5,174 nucleotides of DNA from Candidatus Helarchaeota archaeon (GTDB taxonomy: Archaea > Asgardarchaeota > Lokiarchaeia > Helarchaeales > HEL-GB-A), in assembly GCA_016840125.1 (NCBI GenBank), contig JAEOSY010000396.1, positions 1 through 5,174 of the forward strand. Reading direction: 5' to 3'. A model generated the notes under the pieces. The model was not told where the DNA came from. It saw nothing but the letters and a program-made list of their open reading frames with translations, and ran no database searches. Shown here piece after piece: positions 1 to 5,112 of this stretch (positions are counted from its first letter, which is position 1; every line of letters starts with the position of its first letter). A program made the translations under genes and the position numbers.

Positions 1-120
1 CAAACTCCAGGATTGGAATGGCTCTATTTACTCATTCCATGTCAGATACTGGGATTAGTATTCCTTGAAATGAGATATCGGCGAAAGCATGAAAGATTGG
101 AGGTGGTTGAGCGTGTTTAA
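1..120 (+). CDS. C-terminal end of a membrane protein (partial)
   Basis: Frame 1 is open from the first base to a TAA at 118-120, giving 39 residues of a protein that begins before the window. It has one hydrophobic stretch (about residues 5-24, EWLYLLIPCQILGLVFLEM) followed by a basic tail (RYRRKHERLE). This is the usual look of a last transmembrane helix with a positively charged cytoplasmic end. Its final codons contain the ribosome binding site (GGAGGTGG, 99-106) and the GTG start of the next gene, so the two genes overlap by 8 nt and are probably one transcript. The family cannot be told from so short a tail. It fits the run of membrane proteins that follows. Confidence 0.7.
   Translation, partial: QTPGLEWLYLLIPCQILGLVFLEMRYRRKHERLEVVERV
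99..106 (+). promoter_or_regulatory. Strong ribosome binding site that decides the start at GTG 113
   Basis: GGAGGTGG is a full match to the anti-Shine-Dalgarno sequence and lies 6 nt before GTG 113. The upstream in-frame ATG at 89 has no such site in front of it and would place this motif inside the coding sequence. Confidence 0.7.
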
Positions 121-739
121 CAGATCCTCTCTTGGTGAAGTTGACGAATTCATGGGTGCGGTATTGCGCGGAACCTTGGCTCTCGGAATTCACATTATTT
201 TTATATCTACTATTTTTATGTTAGCTGGGAATATTCTCGACGATTTTGGCCACGGATCCTTATATTATTTAACTGTGTTAAATGGGTGTCTATGGGGTCT
301 CTATTTTTTTTTAGATCGTGGAAAAAAACAAGCCATCCCAGAGAATCAGCTCAATGATACTATTGAAAAAACCTATAGCGAGTTGAAATTCCTAACCATT
401 TCGGTAGTCTTAATCAATGTAACATTTATCTTTTTATCCTTTCTGCCTCTTCTCGTCATCGAGTTTGATGTAGTGAATTTCAGCTGGCCCCTGTCTGAGA
501 TCGGGAACTGGTTCTATCTATTTGAGGGGATCTTTCTTTGTGGGTTGTCCTATATCATCCATTCCCGAAGAAGGACTTTACGGATTGAACACACCCCGTG
601 CCCCACCTGCTCGCATCCACTGAAATATATCCGTGAAGATCAAAAGTACTATTGTGAGAATTGTAGAAAATATTTTAAACGGAAAAATAAGAGGAAGAAT
701 GAGGGGATGAATGAAAAAGAAGAAGAGGTGAATGAATGA
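113..739 (+). CDS. Four-helix membrane protein with C-terminal zinc ribbon
   Basis: The protein has 208 residues from GTG 113 (216 from the ATG at 89, which I think is wrong because the ribosome binding site at 99-106 fits the GTG). There are four hydrophobic segments at about residues 18-42, 49-68, 92-118 and 132-150. After the last helix comes an arginine-rich stretch and then a CPTC...CENC zinc ribbon (Cys163, 166, 181, 184), ending in a long lysine/glutamate-rich tail. Helix bundles carrying one such ribbon are common among uncharacterised archaeal, including Asgard, proteins. The ribbon probably faces the cytoplasm, judged from flanking positive charge. Its stop overlaps the next ATG in an ATGA, so translation is probably coupled. 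Function is unknown; the ribbon could bind a partner protein or nucleic acid, or only stabilise the fold. Confidence 0.85.
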   Translation: MFNRSSLGEVDEFMGAVLRGTLALGIHIIFISTIFMLAGNILDDFGHGSLYYLTVLNGCLWGLYFFLDRGKKQAIPENQLNDTIEKTYSELKFLTISVVLINVTFIFLSFLPLLVIEFDVVNFSWPLSEIGNWFYLFEGIFLCGLSYIIHSRRRTLRIEHTPCPTCSHPLKYIREDQKYYCENCRKYFKRKNKRKNEGMNEKEEEVNE

Positions 740-1365
740 GTTCTCAAAGGAAAGAAAAGAAACCCCCCATTTCATATTTGAGATTTAATATTTTGTGGTT
801 GATTTCTGCCGTGATATGTTCTTACCTCTTCGGGTTCCTAATTGCTGATTTCGCGTTGAAAATGGTGGTCGTGTTCGCCATCTTTTTACCCATTTATGTA
901 GTTTTTCGGTTCAAATACTACCAGTGGCCCTCCATGAGATGGGGGCTTCCTCACAGAGAGGGATCACACTGCCCGCATCATCCCGCGGAGAGTACCGTCA
1001 ACCATTGCAGCACGTGCCGCATTCCGATTTGTGAGCGATGTCAGTTATTCAAGGCAGAAATGCGGGAAGTGTATCAACATAACTTCCGGCTGAACCAGAA
1101 TTTATTCGATCAGGTTACTTGTATGGATTGCATTTTCAAGAAACTCAACACTGCCTATAGGATTCTGTTAATCTCCAGCCCAGTCGCTTGCATTGTCGGT
1201 GTGGGCTTCGCCTTAGTGGGTTTATATGTCGAAATTTTCCCTACCGATTTATTCCTCATTGGTGGCATGCTCATCTTTATTTTAGGAGGTGTCCTATTCA
1301 TTCTCACGTATCTGTTTTCGAATGAGAGTCACAAATTAAGAGCGAAATTTCAAGATAGGGATTAG
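736..1365 (+). CDS. Four-helix membrane protein with B-box-like zinc module in the central loop
   Basis: This 209-residue protein starts at ATG 736, overlapping the previous stop, with GAGGTG at 725-730 as ribosome binding site (5-nt spacing). Two hydrophobic segments (about 17-36 and 42-58) precede a soluble loop, and two more follow (about 141-165 and 171-195). The loop has Cys79-x2-His82-Pro, Cys91-x2-Cys94, Cys99-x2-Cys102 and Cys129-x2-Cys132. The order C-x2-H-P ... C-x2-C-x4-C-x2-C ... C-x2-C is that of the B-box-like finger seen at the N-termini of some prokaryotic rhomboid proteins and in other membrane proteins. Here about 26 residues separate the third and fourth ligand pairs, longer than I expect, and include a His (115). 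No rhomboid Ser/His catalytic motif is visible. It probably binds two zinc ions and acts as a protein interaction site. Specific function unknown. Confidence 0.85.
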   Translation: MSSQRKEKKPPISYLRFNILWLISAVICSYLFGFLIADFALKMVVVFAIFLPIYVVFRFKYYQWPSMRWGLPHREGSHCPHHPAESTVNHCSTCRIPICERCQLFKAEMREVYQHNFRLNQNLFDQVTCMDCIFKKLNTAYRILLISSPVACIVGVGFALVGLYVEIFPTDLFLIGGMLIFILGGVLFILTYLFSNESHKLRAKFQDRD

Positions 1366-1367
1366 TT

Positions 1368-2243
1368 TTGAACAAGATTAAGAAGATTGGACTTTTCATA
1401 GGGTTAATTATTCTCTCAGTTTTAGCTTTTGTTCTAATAAATGTTTTATATCCTCTGAAGGGTCTCGTTGGAACTATAAGGAATTGTGTTTTCTTCTTTT
1501 ATGTGAGTATAGAAGCAATTGGAGTGATCTATATCTATCATGAGTTGAAAGAGAACGAAATCTTCTACGAGAAAGCCAAAATAAATCAAAATTTAGTAGG
1601 CGCTGAACTTCTTATAATTATCTCACTTGGCTTTGAATTCAGTCTGTGGAGATTGTTCATTCTCGAATATCTGGTTATTCAATTTATAATCTACATTGGA
1701 ATAATATTCATCTTATTTGTACTAATGCGATTTACGAAAGTGTTTAATAAAATTCGACAACTGACTTCACAATTTTATGTTTTTGAATACAAGAAGTCAT
1801 GGGGGTTTAAAATTGACCTGCATGAAGACGCAACTCCTGTTTTCTTTTCTATATTTCTGCTCCTATTATTGGGATCTGGGTTCTTATCCCCCGAGCTTTT
1901 TTCTTTCGAGGGATTTTTCTATTTAATTCTTATAGAAATCATTATACTCCCTTTCCAGATCCATTGGTTAACGATGACCACGCGTTTTGAGCTTGATCAG
2001 CCCGCGAACGAATTGCGTATTATCAAGACATCTTGGATTCGCAGGCTACTCTTCCGAACCCACCAATGGGATTTTAAGTATAGTGAAATTGAAAAAATAG
2101 ATTACAAAGACATTAAGATCTCAATTCACCTCAATGGAGAAATTAGTAAATCTATTCAATTCCCTCACACGAAACTGAGTAAGGAAAATAGATATCTGCT
2201 CAAGAAGAAGCTGGACGAAATTAGTAATTTGATTAAAAAATAA
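1368..2243 (+). CDS. Six-helix membrane protein with C-terminal PH-like domain
   Basis: The protein has 291 residues from a TTG start 2 nt after the preceding stop. No in-frame ATG occurs until about codon 120, so a non-ATG start is required. The ribosome binding site is weak (AGGG, 1357-1360). Hydrophobic segments lie at about residues 7-28, 36-57, 76-95, 98-120, 154-172 and 181-202, the first behind a lysine-rich N-terminus. From about residue 203 the chain is soluble and alternates hydrophobic and polar residues. TRFELD, NELRII, a Trp-rich WDFKYSEIEKI stretch and a final lysine-rich helix (271-291) resemble the strand order and closing helix of bacterial PH-like domains attached to membrane proteins. 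That assignment is by pattern only. The PH-like part would be cytoplasmic. It is the last gene of the operon; AT content is higher than in the two genes before it. Function unknown. Confidence 0.82.
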   Translation: MNKIKKIGLFIGLIILSVLAFVLINVLYPLKGLVGTIRNCVFFFYVSIEAIGVIYIYHELKENEIFYEKAKINQNLVGAELLIIISLGFEFSLWRLFILEYLVIQFIIYIGIIFILFVLMRFTKVFNKIRQLTSQFYVFEYKKSWGFKIDLHEDATPVFFSIFLLLLLGSGFLSPELFSFEGFFYLILIEIIILPFQIHWLTMTTRFELDQPANELRIIKTSWIRRLLFRTHQWDFKYSEIEKIDYKDIKISIHLNGEISKSIQFPHTKLSKENRYLLKKKLDEISNLIKK

Positions 2244-2248
2244 CTAAA

Positions 2249-2273
2249 ATCAATATATAAAATATATGTTGAT
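2249..2273 (+). terminator. AT-rich perfect hairpin after the operon
   Basis: An 11-bp stem (10 Watson-Crick pairs and one G-T/U wobble) with an AAA loop begins 6 nt after the stop at 2243. It lacks the T-tract used by archaeal RNA polymerase, so it may protect the 3' end or assist termination rather than act alone. The same bases are an AT box that could serve as a TATA element. Role uncertain. Confidence 0.4.
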
Positions 2274-2287
2274 TGAGGGGACAGGAT

Positions 2288-2320
2288 GAAAAGACATATT
2301 AAAATTTGGTTTAATAAAAA
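2288..2320 (-). terminator. T-tracts downstream of the minus-strand membrane gene
   Basis: On the minus strand, 66 nt after the stop at 2386, come T5 (2320-2316), then TTTT at about 2304-2301 and 2291-2288. Repeated short T-runs without a needed hairpin are the common archaeal termination signal. The position, just before the convergent operon end, fits. Confidence 0.4.
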
Positions 2321-2385
2321 TCAGCAATAGATGGGGTCCAGATGGGACGATCTGATGGTGCTAGGGCACGGACCTTCCGTATTAT

Positions 2386-2718
2386 TTAAGGGGGAGGCGG
2401 AAGAATGTCTACGAATGGGAACAAATTTGAGAAAAGCAAGGCAAAAACCGCGACTGCAATGCCTATCACGGAAGTTATCAGCCCGATCCGCCCATGAAGG
2501 GATTTATTGGTTTGTACCTCACGACGAGAATAAATAATACCTGCAATCCCTATACCAATCGAGAAGTAGTTGAAGTAACCAAGTATAGGAAATCCTCTGT
2601 AATAAATTTCCGGTATCAACATCATTAATACCCGGATTCCGGACAAAACCGCTAATGCAAGGGAGCTACAGCCCAATATCAATCCAACCAGAGATCTATT
2701 ATTAAATTCCCGTCCCAT
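2386..2718 (-). CDS. Small three-helix membrane protein, DUF4190-like
   Basis: The protein has 110 residues from ATG 2718 (a TTG at 2727 would add three). It shows hydrophobic segments at about residues 10-35, 48-63 and 77-97. The arrangement of a Gly-rich first helix (SLVGLILGCSSLALAV), a second helix ending in GIAGIIYSRRE, a short charged turn with HGR, and a third helix IGLITSVIGIAVAV follows the pattern I know from DUF4190-type small membrane proteins. No function is known for these. The tail ends in four prolines. The reading frame on the opposite strand at 2331-2537 has no membrane pattern or ribosome binding site and is taken as its shadow. No Shine-Dalgarno sequence precedes the ATG, but a TATA box lies at leaderless distance. 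Convergent with the zinc-ribbon operon, divergent from the SWIM gene. Confidence 0.75.
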   Translation of the reverse strand: MGREFNNRSLVGLILGCSSLALAVLSGIRVLMMLIPEIYYRGFPILGYFNYFSIGIGIAGIIYSRREVQTNKSLHGRIGLITSVIGIAVAVFALLFSNLFPFVDILPPPP

Positions 2719-2740
2719 AATATTCAAATTGGAAATATTT

Positions 2741-2750
2741 CCTTATAAAA
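2741..2750 (-). promoter_or_regulatory. TATA box for the minus-strand membrane gene (leaderless)
   Basis: On the minus strand the sequence TTTTATAAGG is centred about 27 nt before ATG 2718. This places the expected archaeal transcription start at or within a few bases of the start codon, in keeping with the missing ribosome binding site. Confidence 0.5.
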
Positions 2751-2921
2751 TTTCTGACTAATAAAAAATTGAAGATAATTGACCTCATATTATCTAAACT
2801 CCAGCATCCCTTTTTTCCTATTCCTTTTCAGATTTTTGAGATTCATATCTAGCAAAGGTGATGAAAGAGAAGGTATGTGAACGATGAATATCATTTATAT
2901 TCGAATTTGTGAGAAATACGG

Positions 2922-2938
2922 TAAAAGATTTTATTTTA
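2922..2938 (+). promoter_or_regulatory. Possible TATA box with purine BRE-like flank
   Basis: TAAAAGA followed by TTTTATTTTA (2929-2938) resembles an archaeal BRE plus TATA element. It is centred about 22 nt before the ATG at 2955, close enough for a leaderless transcript. The whole neighbourhood is AT-rich, so chance is a real alternative. Confidence 0.35.
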
Positions 2939-2954
2939 TGTTATAATTTATTAA

Positions 2955-3134
2955 ATGAAAGGAACTTCATTAACAAAGAGATATAAAAGAGTAGAGCTAA
3001 TTGACATGGAAGGTGGTCTTACTGATGGAAAGGTTAGTTTCTGCCATCTCAAATACTCTATTTACCAACTAATCGATAGATTCTATGATTTCTTCCGAAT
3101 CGTTCTTTTTAATAACCATTCATTTTTCGGTTAG
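2955..3134 (+). CDS. Candidate small protein, 59 residues, unrecognised
   Basis: An ATG at 2955 opens a frame to TAG at 3132-3134. The product starts basic (KGTSLTKRYKRVE), has a Gly-rich turn (MEGGLTDGK), one Cys and one His (FCHL), and ends in an aromatic-rich, partly amphipathic stretch (YQLIDRFYDFFRIVLF). There is no ribosome binding site, but a TATA-like box is near leaderless distance and T5 tracts lie at its end. I recognise no family. Against it are short length, AT-biased composition, and a hairpin inside the coding part (3071-3090). It could instead be a non-coding transcript or chance. Confidence 0.28.
   Translation: MKGTSLTKRYKRVELIDMEGGLTDGKVSFCHLKYSIYQLIDRFYDFFRIVLFNNHSFFG
3071..3110 (+). 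terminator. Hairpin followed by T-tract upstream of the SWIM gene
   Basis: AATCGATAG-ATT-CTATGATT (3071-3090) forms an 8-bp stem with a single bulged G and a 3-nt loop. It is followed by T5 at 3106-3110 and another T5 about 13 nt later (3123-3127). This would end any transcript coming from the left before the SWIM promoter. Confidence 0.35.
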
Positions 3135-3137
3135 TCA

Positions 3138-3153
3138 TTAAAGTATTTATATT
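3138..3153 (+). promoter_or_regulatory. Promoter of the SWIM gene (BRE-like plus TATA box)
   Basis: TTAAAG followed by TTTATATT (3146-3153) puts the expected transcription start near 3174-3178. That leaves a leader of about 27-30 nt containing GGAGGG (3188-3193). A second AT box (TTATAATT, 3163-3170) would start transcription too late to include that site, so the first is preferred. Confidence 0.45.
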
Positions 3154-3187
3154 CTTGATAGATTATAATTAATATAACTCCCTTAGT

Positions 3188-3193
3188 GGAGGG
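3188..3193 (+). promoter_or_regulatory. Ribosome binding site of the SWIM gene, long spacing
   Basis: GGAGGG ends 11 nt before ATG 3205, longer than the usual 5-8. An in-frame stop (TAG 3184-3186) rules out a start further upstream, and no start codon lies in frame between them, so ATG 3205 stands. Confidence 0.5.
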
Positions 3194-3204
3194 TTGGGAT
3201 AAGA

Positions 3205-4734
3205 ATGGTTTTAGAATTGAAATATAAGAAGCCTTCAGGTTTCCAAGAAACTATAGGGGTACTCCTTGAACCTGAGCTGACGAAGCCCCAGTTGTATTTC
3301 CAAGCTGAATTAGTGGACTCACCTCTCATAGCCGAGGTGTTTTATCGCTTACACCGCGTTGCTGCACTACGAGTTGGCCGGCGTCCAATGACGGAGGGGC
3401 GTGAAGGGCAACATTATACAGGACGTTGGCGGTGGTACTACGACCCACTCATCACGGTCGCTGATGGCTACGTGGAGTTCGAGACTTTTAGCTTAGATAT
3501 GGGCACTTATGCAAAAGCGCGGTTTGAAGAAGAAGCTTTCAAGAATATTGAACATTGGGAGCCAGGTGTCACGAATGTGGACTTTTCTGATGCATTTATC
3601 AAAAAGATTCGCGGCGCTCGTAATGCTCTCCAGAACATCACGGTTGATCCTGAAGGATTAGAGGTTGCTTCTGACGGAGAAGAAATTCTCGAGAAGAAAA
3701 TTCCCCTCCCAGAGAGTTGGGAGGAGGGGTTCCAGAACCTCCGGCAAATCTTAAAACATAATAGAACGGAAAAAGCACTCACCCAAAAAGCTTTCGAGAG
3801 TGCAATCAGTAATGTCCCCTTTCCAAAAACATTCCTAAAAGGATATGTTAAAGGAGAAAAAAAAGGATGGACGCTCGAGGGTGGATATATAGCCATCGAG
3901 TTACCTTTAAGGAAAAGTCGGGGATATGTTCAAATTGTAACAACATCCTCAACATTAGATCGGTTTGATGGACGCAAAAACATCAATTACCAACAGATTC
4001 AGGCAGATAAGGATTTGCGAAGCGTTAAAGCTTATTTTCTGCGCGTTGAAAAAATGGACAAAAACCACTGGCGGGTTGTCGGGGATACTATTCCTCACTT
4101 TATCACCCGGACTCGAAATAGGCTTCGATGTGATTGTCCGGATCACCGAGATTGGGGGCAACGATGCAAGCATGTTCGAGCAGTCGAGCTACCAGAAGTG
4201 ACTATCATCCAAGTTGCGGATGGATTGTGGGCGGTCACTCACGGAGAAACTGAGGTTGTAGTGACCTTGAAGTTGAACCAATTCTCCTGCGAGTGTGATG
4301 AGTTCCAGAATCACAACATGTGCCTTCATGTAGCGCGAGTTCAACAACAATTGGGCGATTATCAAGCTAGTGAGACGAAGCAAGATTTGAGTCCCAAGGG
4401 ATCCAATATCGATGAAAACTTAACGATTGCAGATATAAGCATTGATCTGAGCCTAAAGGACGCTATCAAACAGATTGGAGAGGCATTATTTAGCGAGGCA
4501 AGTGAAATCCGCTTGGGTGATAAAACATTTCCCATTCTAGGTAAGGTAGGATCAAAAAAGTTACGCCATTTGGAATTTGTAATTGATAACATTCCTTATC
4601 GAGCTATAGAACAAAACCCTAAGAAGAATTCCCGGTGGGCAAGAAGAGCCCGGAATGGATCTAAGATCGTCTGGGTATTCCGCTATGGGCGATACTACGC
4701 CCGTTTGGCGGATGGTACATTTACGTATCTATGA
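3205..4734 (+). CDS. SWIM zinc finger protein with two SWIM motifs
   Basis: This 509-residue soluble protein has no signal peptide or membrane helix. Two SWIM fingers (C-x-C-x(n)-C-x-H) are clear: Cys309, Cys311, Cys321, His323 (n=9) and Cys362, Cys364, Cys373, His375 (n=8). SWIM fingers generally bind DNA or proteins. Residues about 75-180 carry YDPLITV, a DGYVEFETFS stretch, GVTNVDF and EKKIPLPESWEEGF, which match what I remember of bacterial SWIM proteins encoded with MoxR ATPases and vWA proteins; this is recall, not a search. After a polar linker (about 385-410) a C-terminal domain ends in EQNPKKNSRWARRARNGSK and RYGRYYARLADGT, a pattern I associate with other archaeal proteins. There is no helicase or transposase domain, so it is neither an SNF2-type nor a MuDR-type SWIM protein. 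It is a single-gene unit with its own promoter and T8 terminator. GC content is higher than in its flanks. Confidence 0.9.
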   Translation: MVLELKYKKPSGFQETIGVLLEPELTKPQLYFQAELVDSPLIAEVFYRLHRVAALRVGRRPMTEGREGQHYTGRWRWYYDPLITVADGYVEFETFSLDMGTYAKARFEEEAFKNIEHWEPGVTNVDFSDAFIKKIRGARNALQNITVDPEGLEVASDGEEILEKKIPLPESWEEGFQNLRQILKHNRTEKALTQKAFESAISNVPFPKTFLKGYVKGEKKGWTLEGGYIAIELPLRKSRGYVQIVTTSSTLDRFDGRKNINYQQIQADKDLRSVKAYFLRVEKMDKNHWRVVGDTIPHFITRTRNRLRCDCPDHRDWGQRCKHVRAVELPEVTIIQVADGLWAVTHGETEVVVTLKLNQFSCECDEFQNHNMCLHVARVQQQLGDYQASETKQDLSPKGSNIDENLTIADISIDLSLKDAIKQIGEALFSEASEIRLGDKTFPILGKVGSKKLRHLEFVIDNIPYRAIEQNPKKNSRWARRARNGSKIVWVFRYGRYYARLADGTFTYL

Positions 4735-4751
4735 GTAATTAATCAATACTC

Positions 4752-4759
4752 TTTTTTTT
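4752..4759 (+). terminator. T8 terminator of the SWIM gene
   Basis: A run of eight T begins 17 nt after the TGA stop. This is the typical archaeal intrinsic termination signal and needs no hairpin. Confidence 0.7.
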
Positions 4760-4817
4760 CAATTATAGAATGACCTCAGCTAAGTTCCTATCCCTGTGTT
4801 TAAGATGCGATTTATGT

Positions 4818-4881
4818 GAGTCCTTGGGTGGGGATTCGCACCCCACTTCTCCCCAAACGTTCCCTCAGGGGGCGACTTACA
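4818..4881 (+). ncRNA. Candidate structured RNA (three-way junction)
   Basis: A GC-rich island in AT-rich surroundings can fold into three helices. The basal stem GAGTC/GACTT (4818-4822 with 4874-4878, one G-U) encloses two arms. Arm 1 is 4824-4856: either TTGGG/CCCAA outside TGGGG/CCCCA, or the single 6-bp stem GTGGGG/CCCCAC, with loop ATTCGCA. Arm 2 is a weaker hairpin at 4859-4876 (CCCT against GGGG), whose outermost pairs compete with the basal stem. An ACA triplet (4879-4881) lies directly 3' of the basal stem, as in H/ACA guide RNAs, though the shape is not a classic one. T8 (4752-4759) and T6 (4906-4911) bracket the island. No convincing promoter was found. The fold is read by eye. Confidence 0.3.
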
Positions 4882-4905
4882 CCTACACATAGTGATTGCG
4901 TCCTG

Positions 4906-4911
4906 TTTTTT
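4906..4911 (+). terminator. T6 tract downstream of the structured island
   Basis: Six T on the plus strand, 24 nt after the ACA of the structured island, could end a short transcript from it. Confidence 0.3.
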
Positions 4912-4928
4912 GGCACTTATAGTCTACC

Positions 4929-5007
4929 AAGGGGAAAAAGCCGATCTAAAAAAGGAAGATCCCCCTTTCAACATTTAGAATGAGTTCACTTAAACCGGAT
5001 CTTCTTT
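4929..5007 (+). repeat. Inverted repeats with two competing hairpins
   Basis: GATCT (4943-4947) pairs with AGATC (4957-4961), and AAGGGG (4929-4934) with CCCCTT (4962-4967), making one two-part hairpin. The segment AAAGGAAGATCC (4951-4962) can instead pair with GGATCTTCTTT (4997-5007) over 11 bp with one bulge. The two folds exclude each other. Confidence 0.45.
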
Positions 5008-5078
5008 AACTTCAACCTCAACCTAGACCGGATTTCATACCTAAAATGCACGAATCCAATCTGGTTCTGAAAGTCCGA

Positions 5079-5088
5079 TTATTTAAAG
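5079..5088 (+). promoter_or_regulatory. TATA box for the gene leaving the window
   Basis: TTATTTAAAG is centred about 29 nt before ATG 5113, which would start transcription only a few bases before the ATG. GAAAG at 5069-5073 lies slightly further upstream than the usual BRE position. Confidence 0.45.
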
Positions 5089-5112
5089 TTATGTCTAAAC
5101 CCAGACACCTTG

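Larger units (their letters stand above)
2728..3204. other. Long AT-rich intergenic region between divergent genes
   Basis: These 477 bases separate the minus-strand membrane gene from the SWIM gene. They are AT-rich, with a pyrimidine tract on the plus strand (about 2801-2835, containing T6 at 2811-2816). A very short reading frame of 7 codons starts at 2861 behind AAGGTG but is probably chance. The second half holds the candidate 59-codon gene, a hairpin, T-tracts and the SWIM promoter listed separately. Nothing else can be supported. Confidence 0.6.
4735..5112. other. Intergenic region with structured GC-rich island, no convincing gene
   Basis: These 378 bases hold no reading frame with coding character. 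A 40-codon plus frame (ATG 4770 to TAG 4892) has a C-x2-C-x2-C cluster (Cys10, 13, 16) but no ribosome binding site. A 55-codon plus frame (GTG 4816 to TGA 4983) overlaps it in another phase. A minus frame from the window edge ends near 5018. They overlap in conflicting phases, so at most one could be real. The stretch contains the foldable island at 4818-4881, a T6 tract at 4906-4911, competing hairpins at 4929-5007 and two copies of ACCGGAT (from about 4994 and 5027). Confidence 0.6.

Noticed and set aside
578..775. Minus-strand frame of 65 codons rich in Phe and Ile
   Set aside because: It is the antisense of the Lys/Glu-rich tail of the zinc-ribbon protein, which explains its hydrophobic look.
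2331..2537. 68-codon plus-strand frame
   Set aside because: It has no ribosome binding site, no recognisable pattern, and is antisense to the minus-strand frame that shows clear membrane helices.
2859..2915. Box C/D guide RNA starting at GTGATGA
   Set aside because: A perfect C box is present at 2859-2865, but there is no CTGA box downstream at fitting distance and no terminal stem.
3507..4592. Several minus-strand and alternate-frame reading frames inside the SWIM gene
   Set aside because: All lie within the 509-codon gene, lack ribosome binding sites and show no domain pattern.
4822..4860. tRNA-like T-arm on the minus strand (GGGG-TGCGAAT-CCCC)
   Set aside because: The loop differs from TTCGAAT at its second base. 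The seven bases that would form the acceptor 3' strand have no partner at tRNA distance, and no D or anticodon arm could be found.
4816..4983. 55-codon plus frame from GTG 4816
   Set aside because: It has no ribosome binding site, an arginine- and proline-rich composition explained by the GC-rich island, and overlaps another frame.
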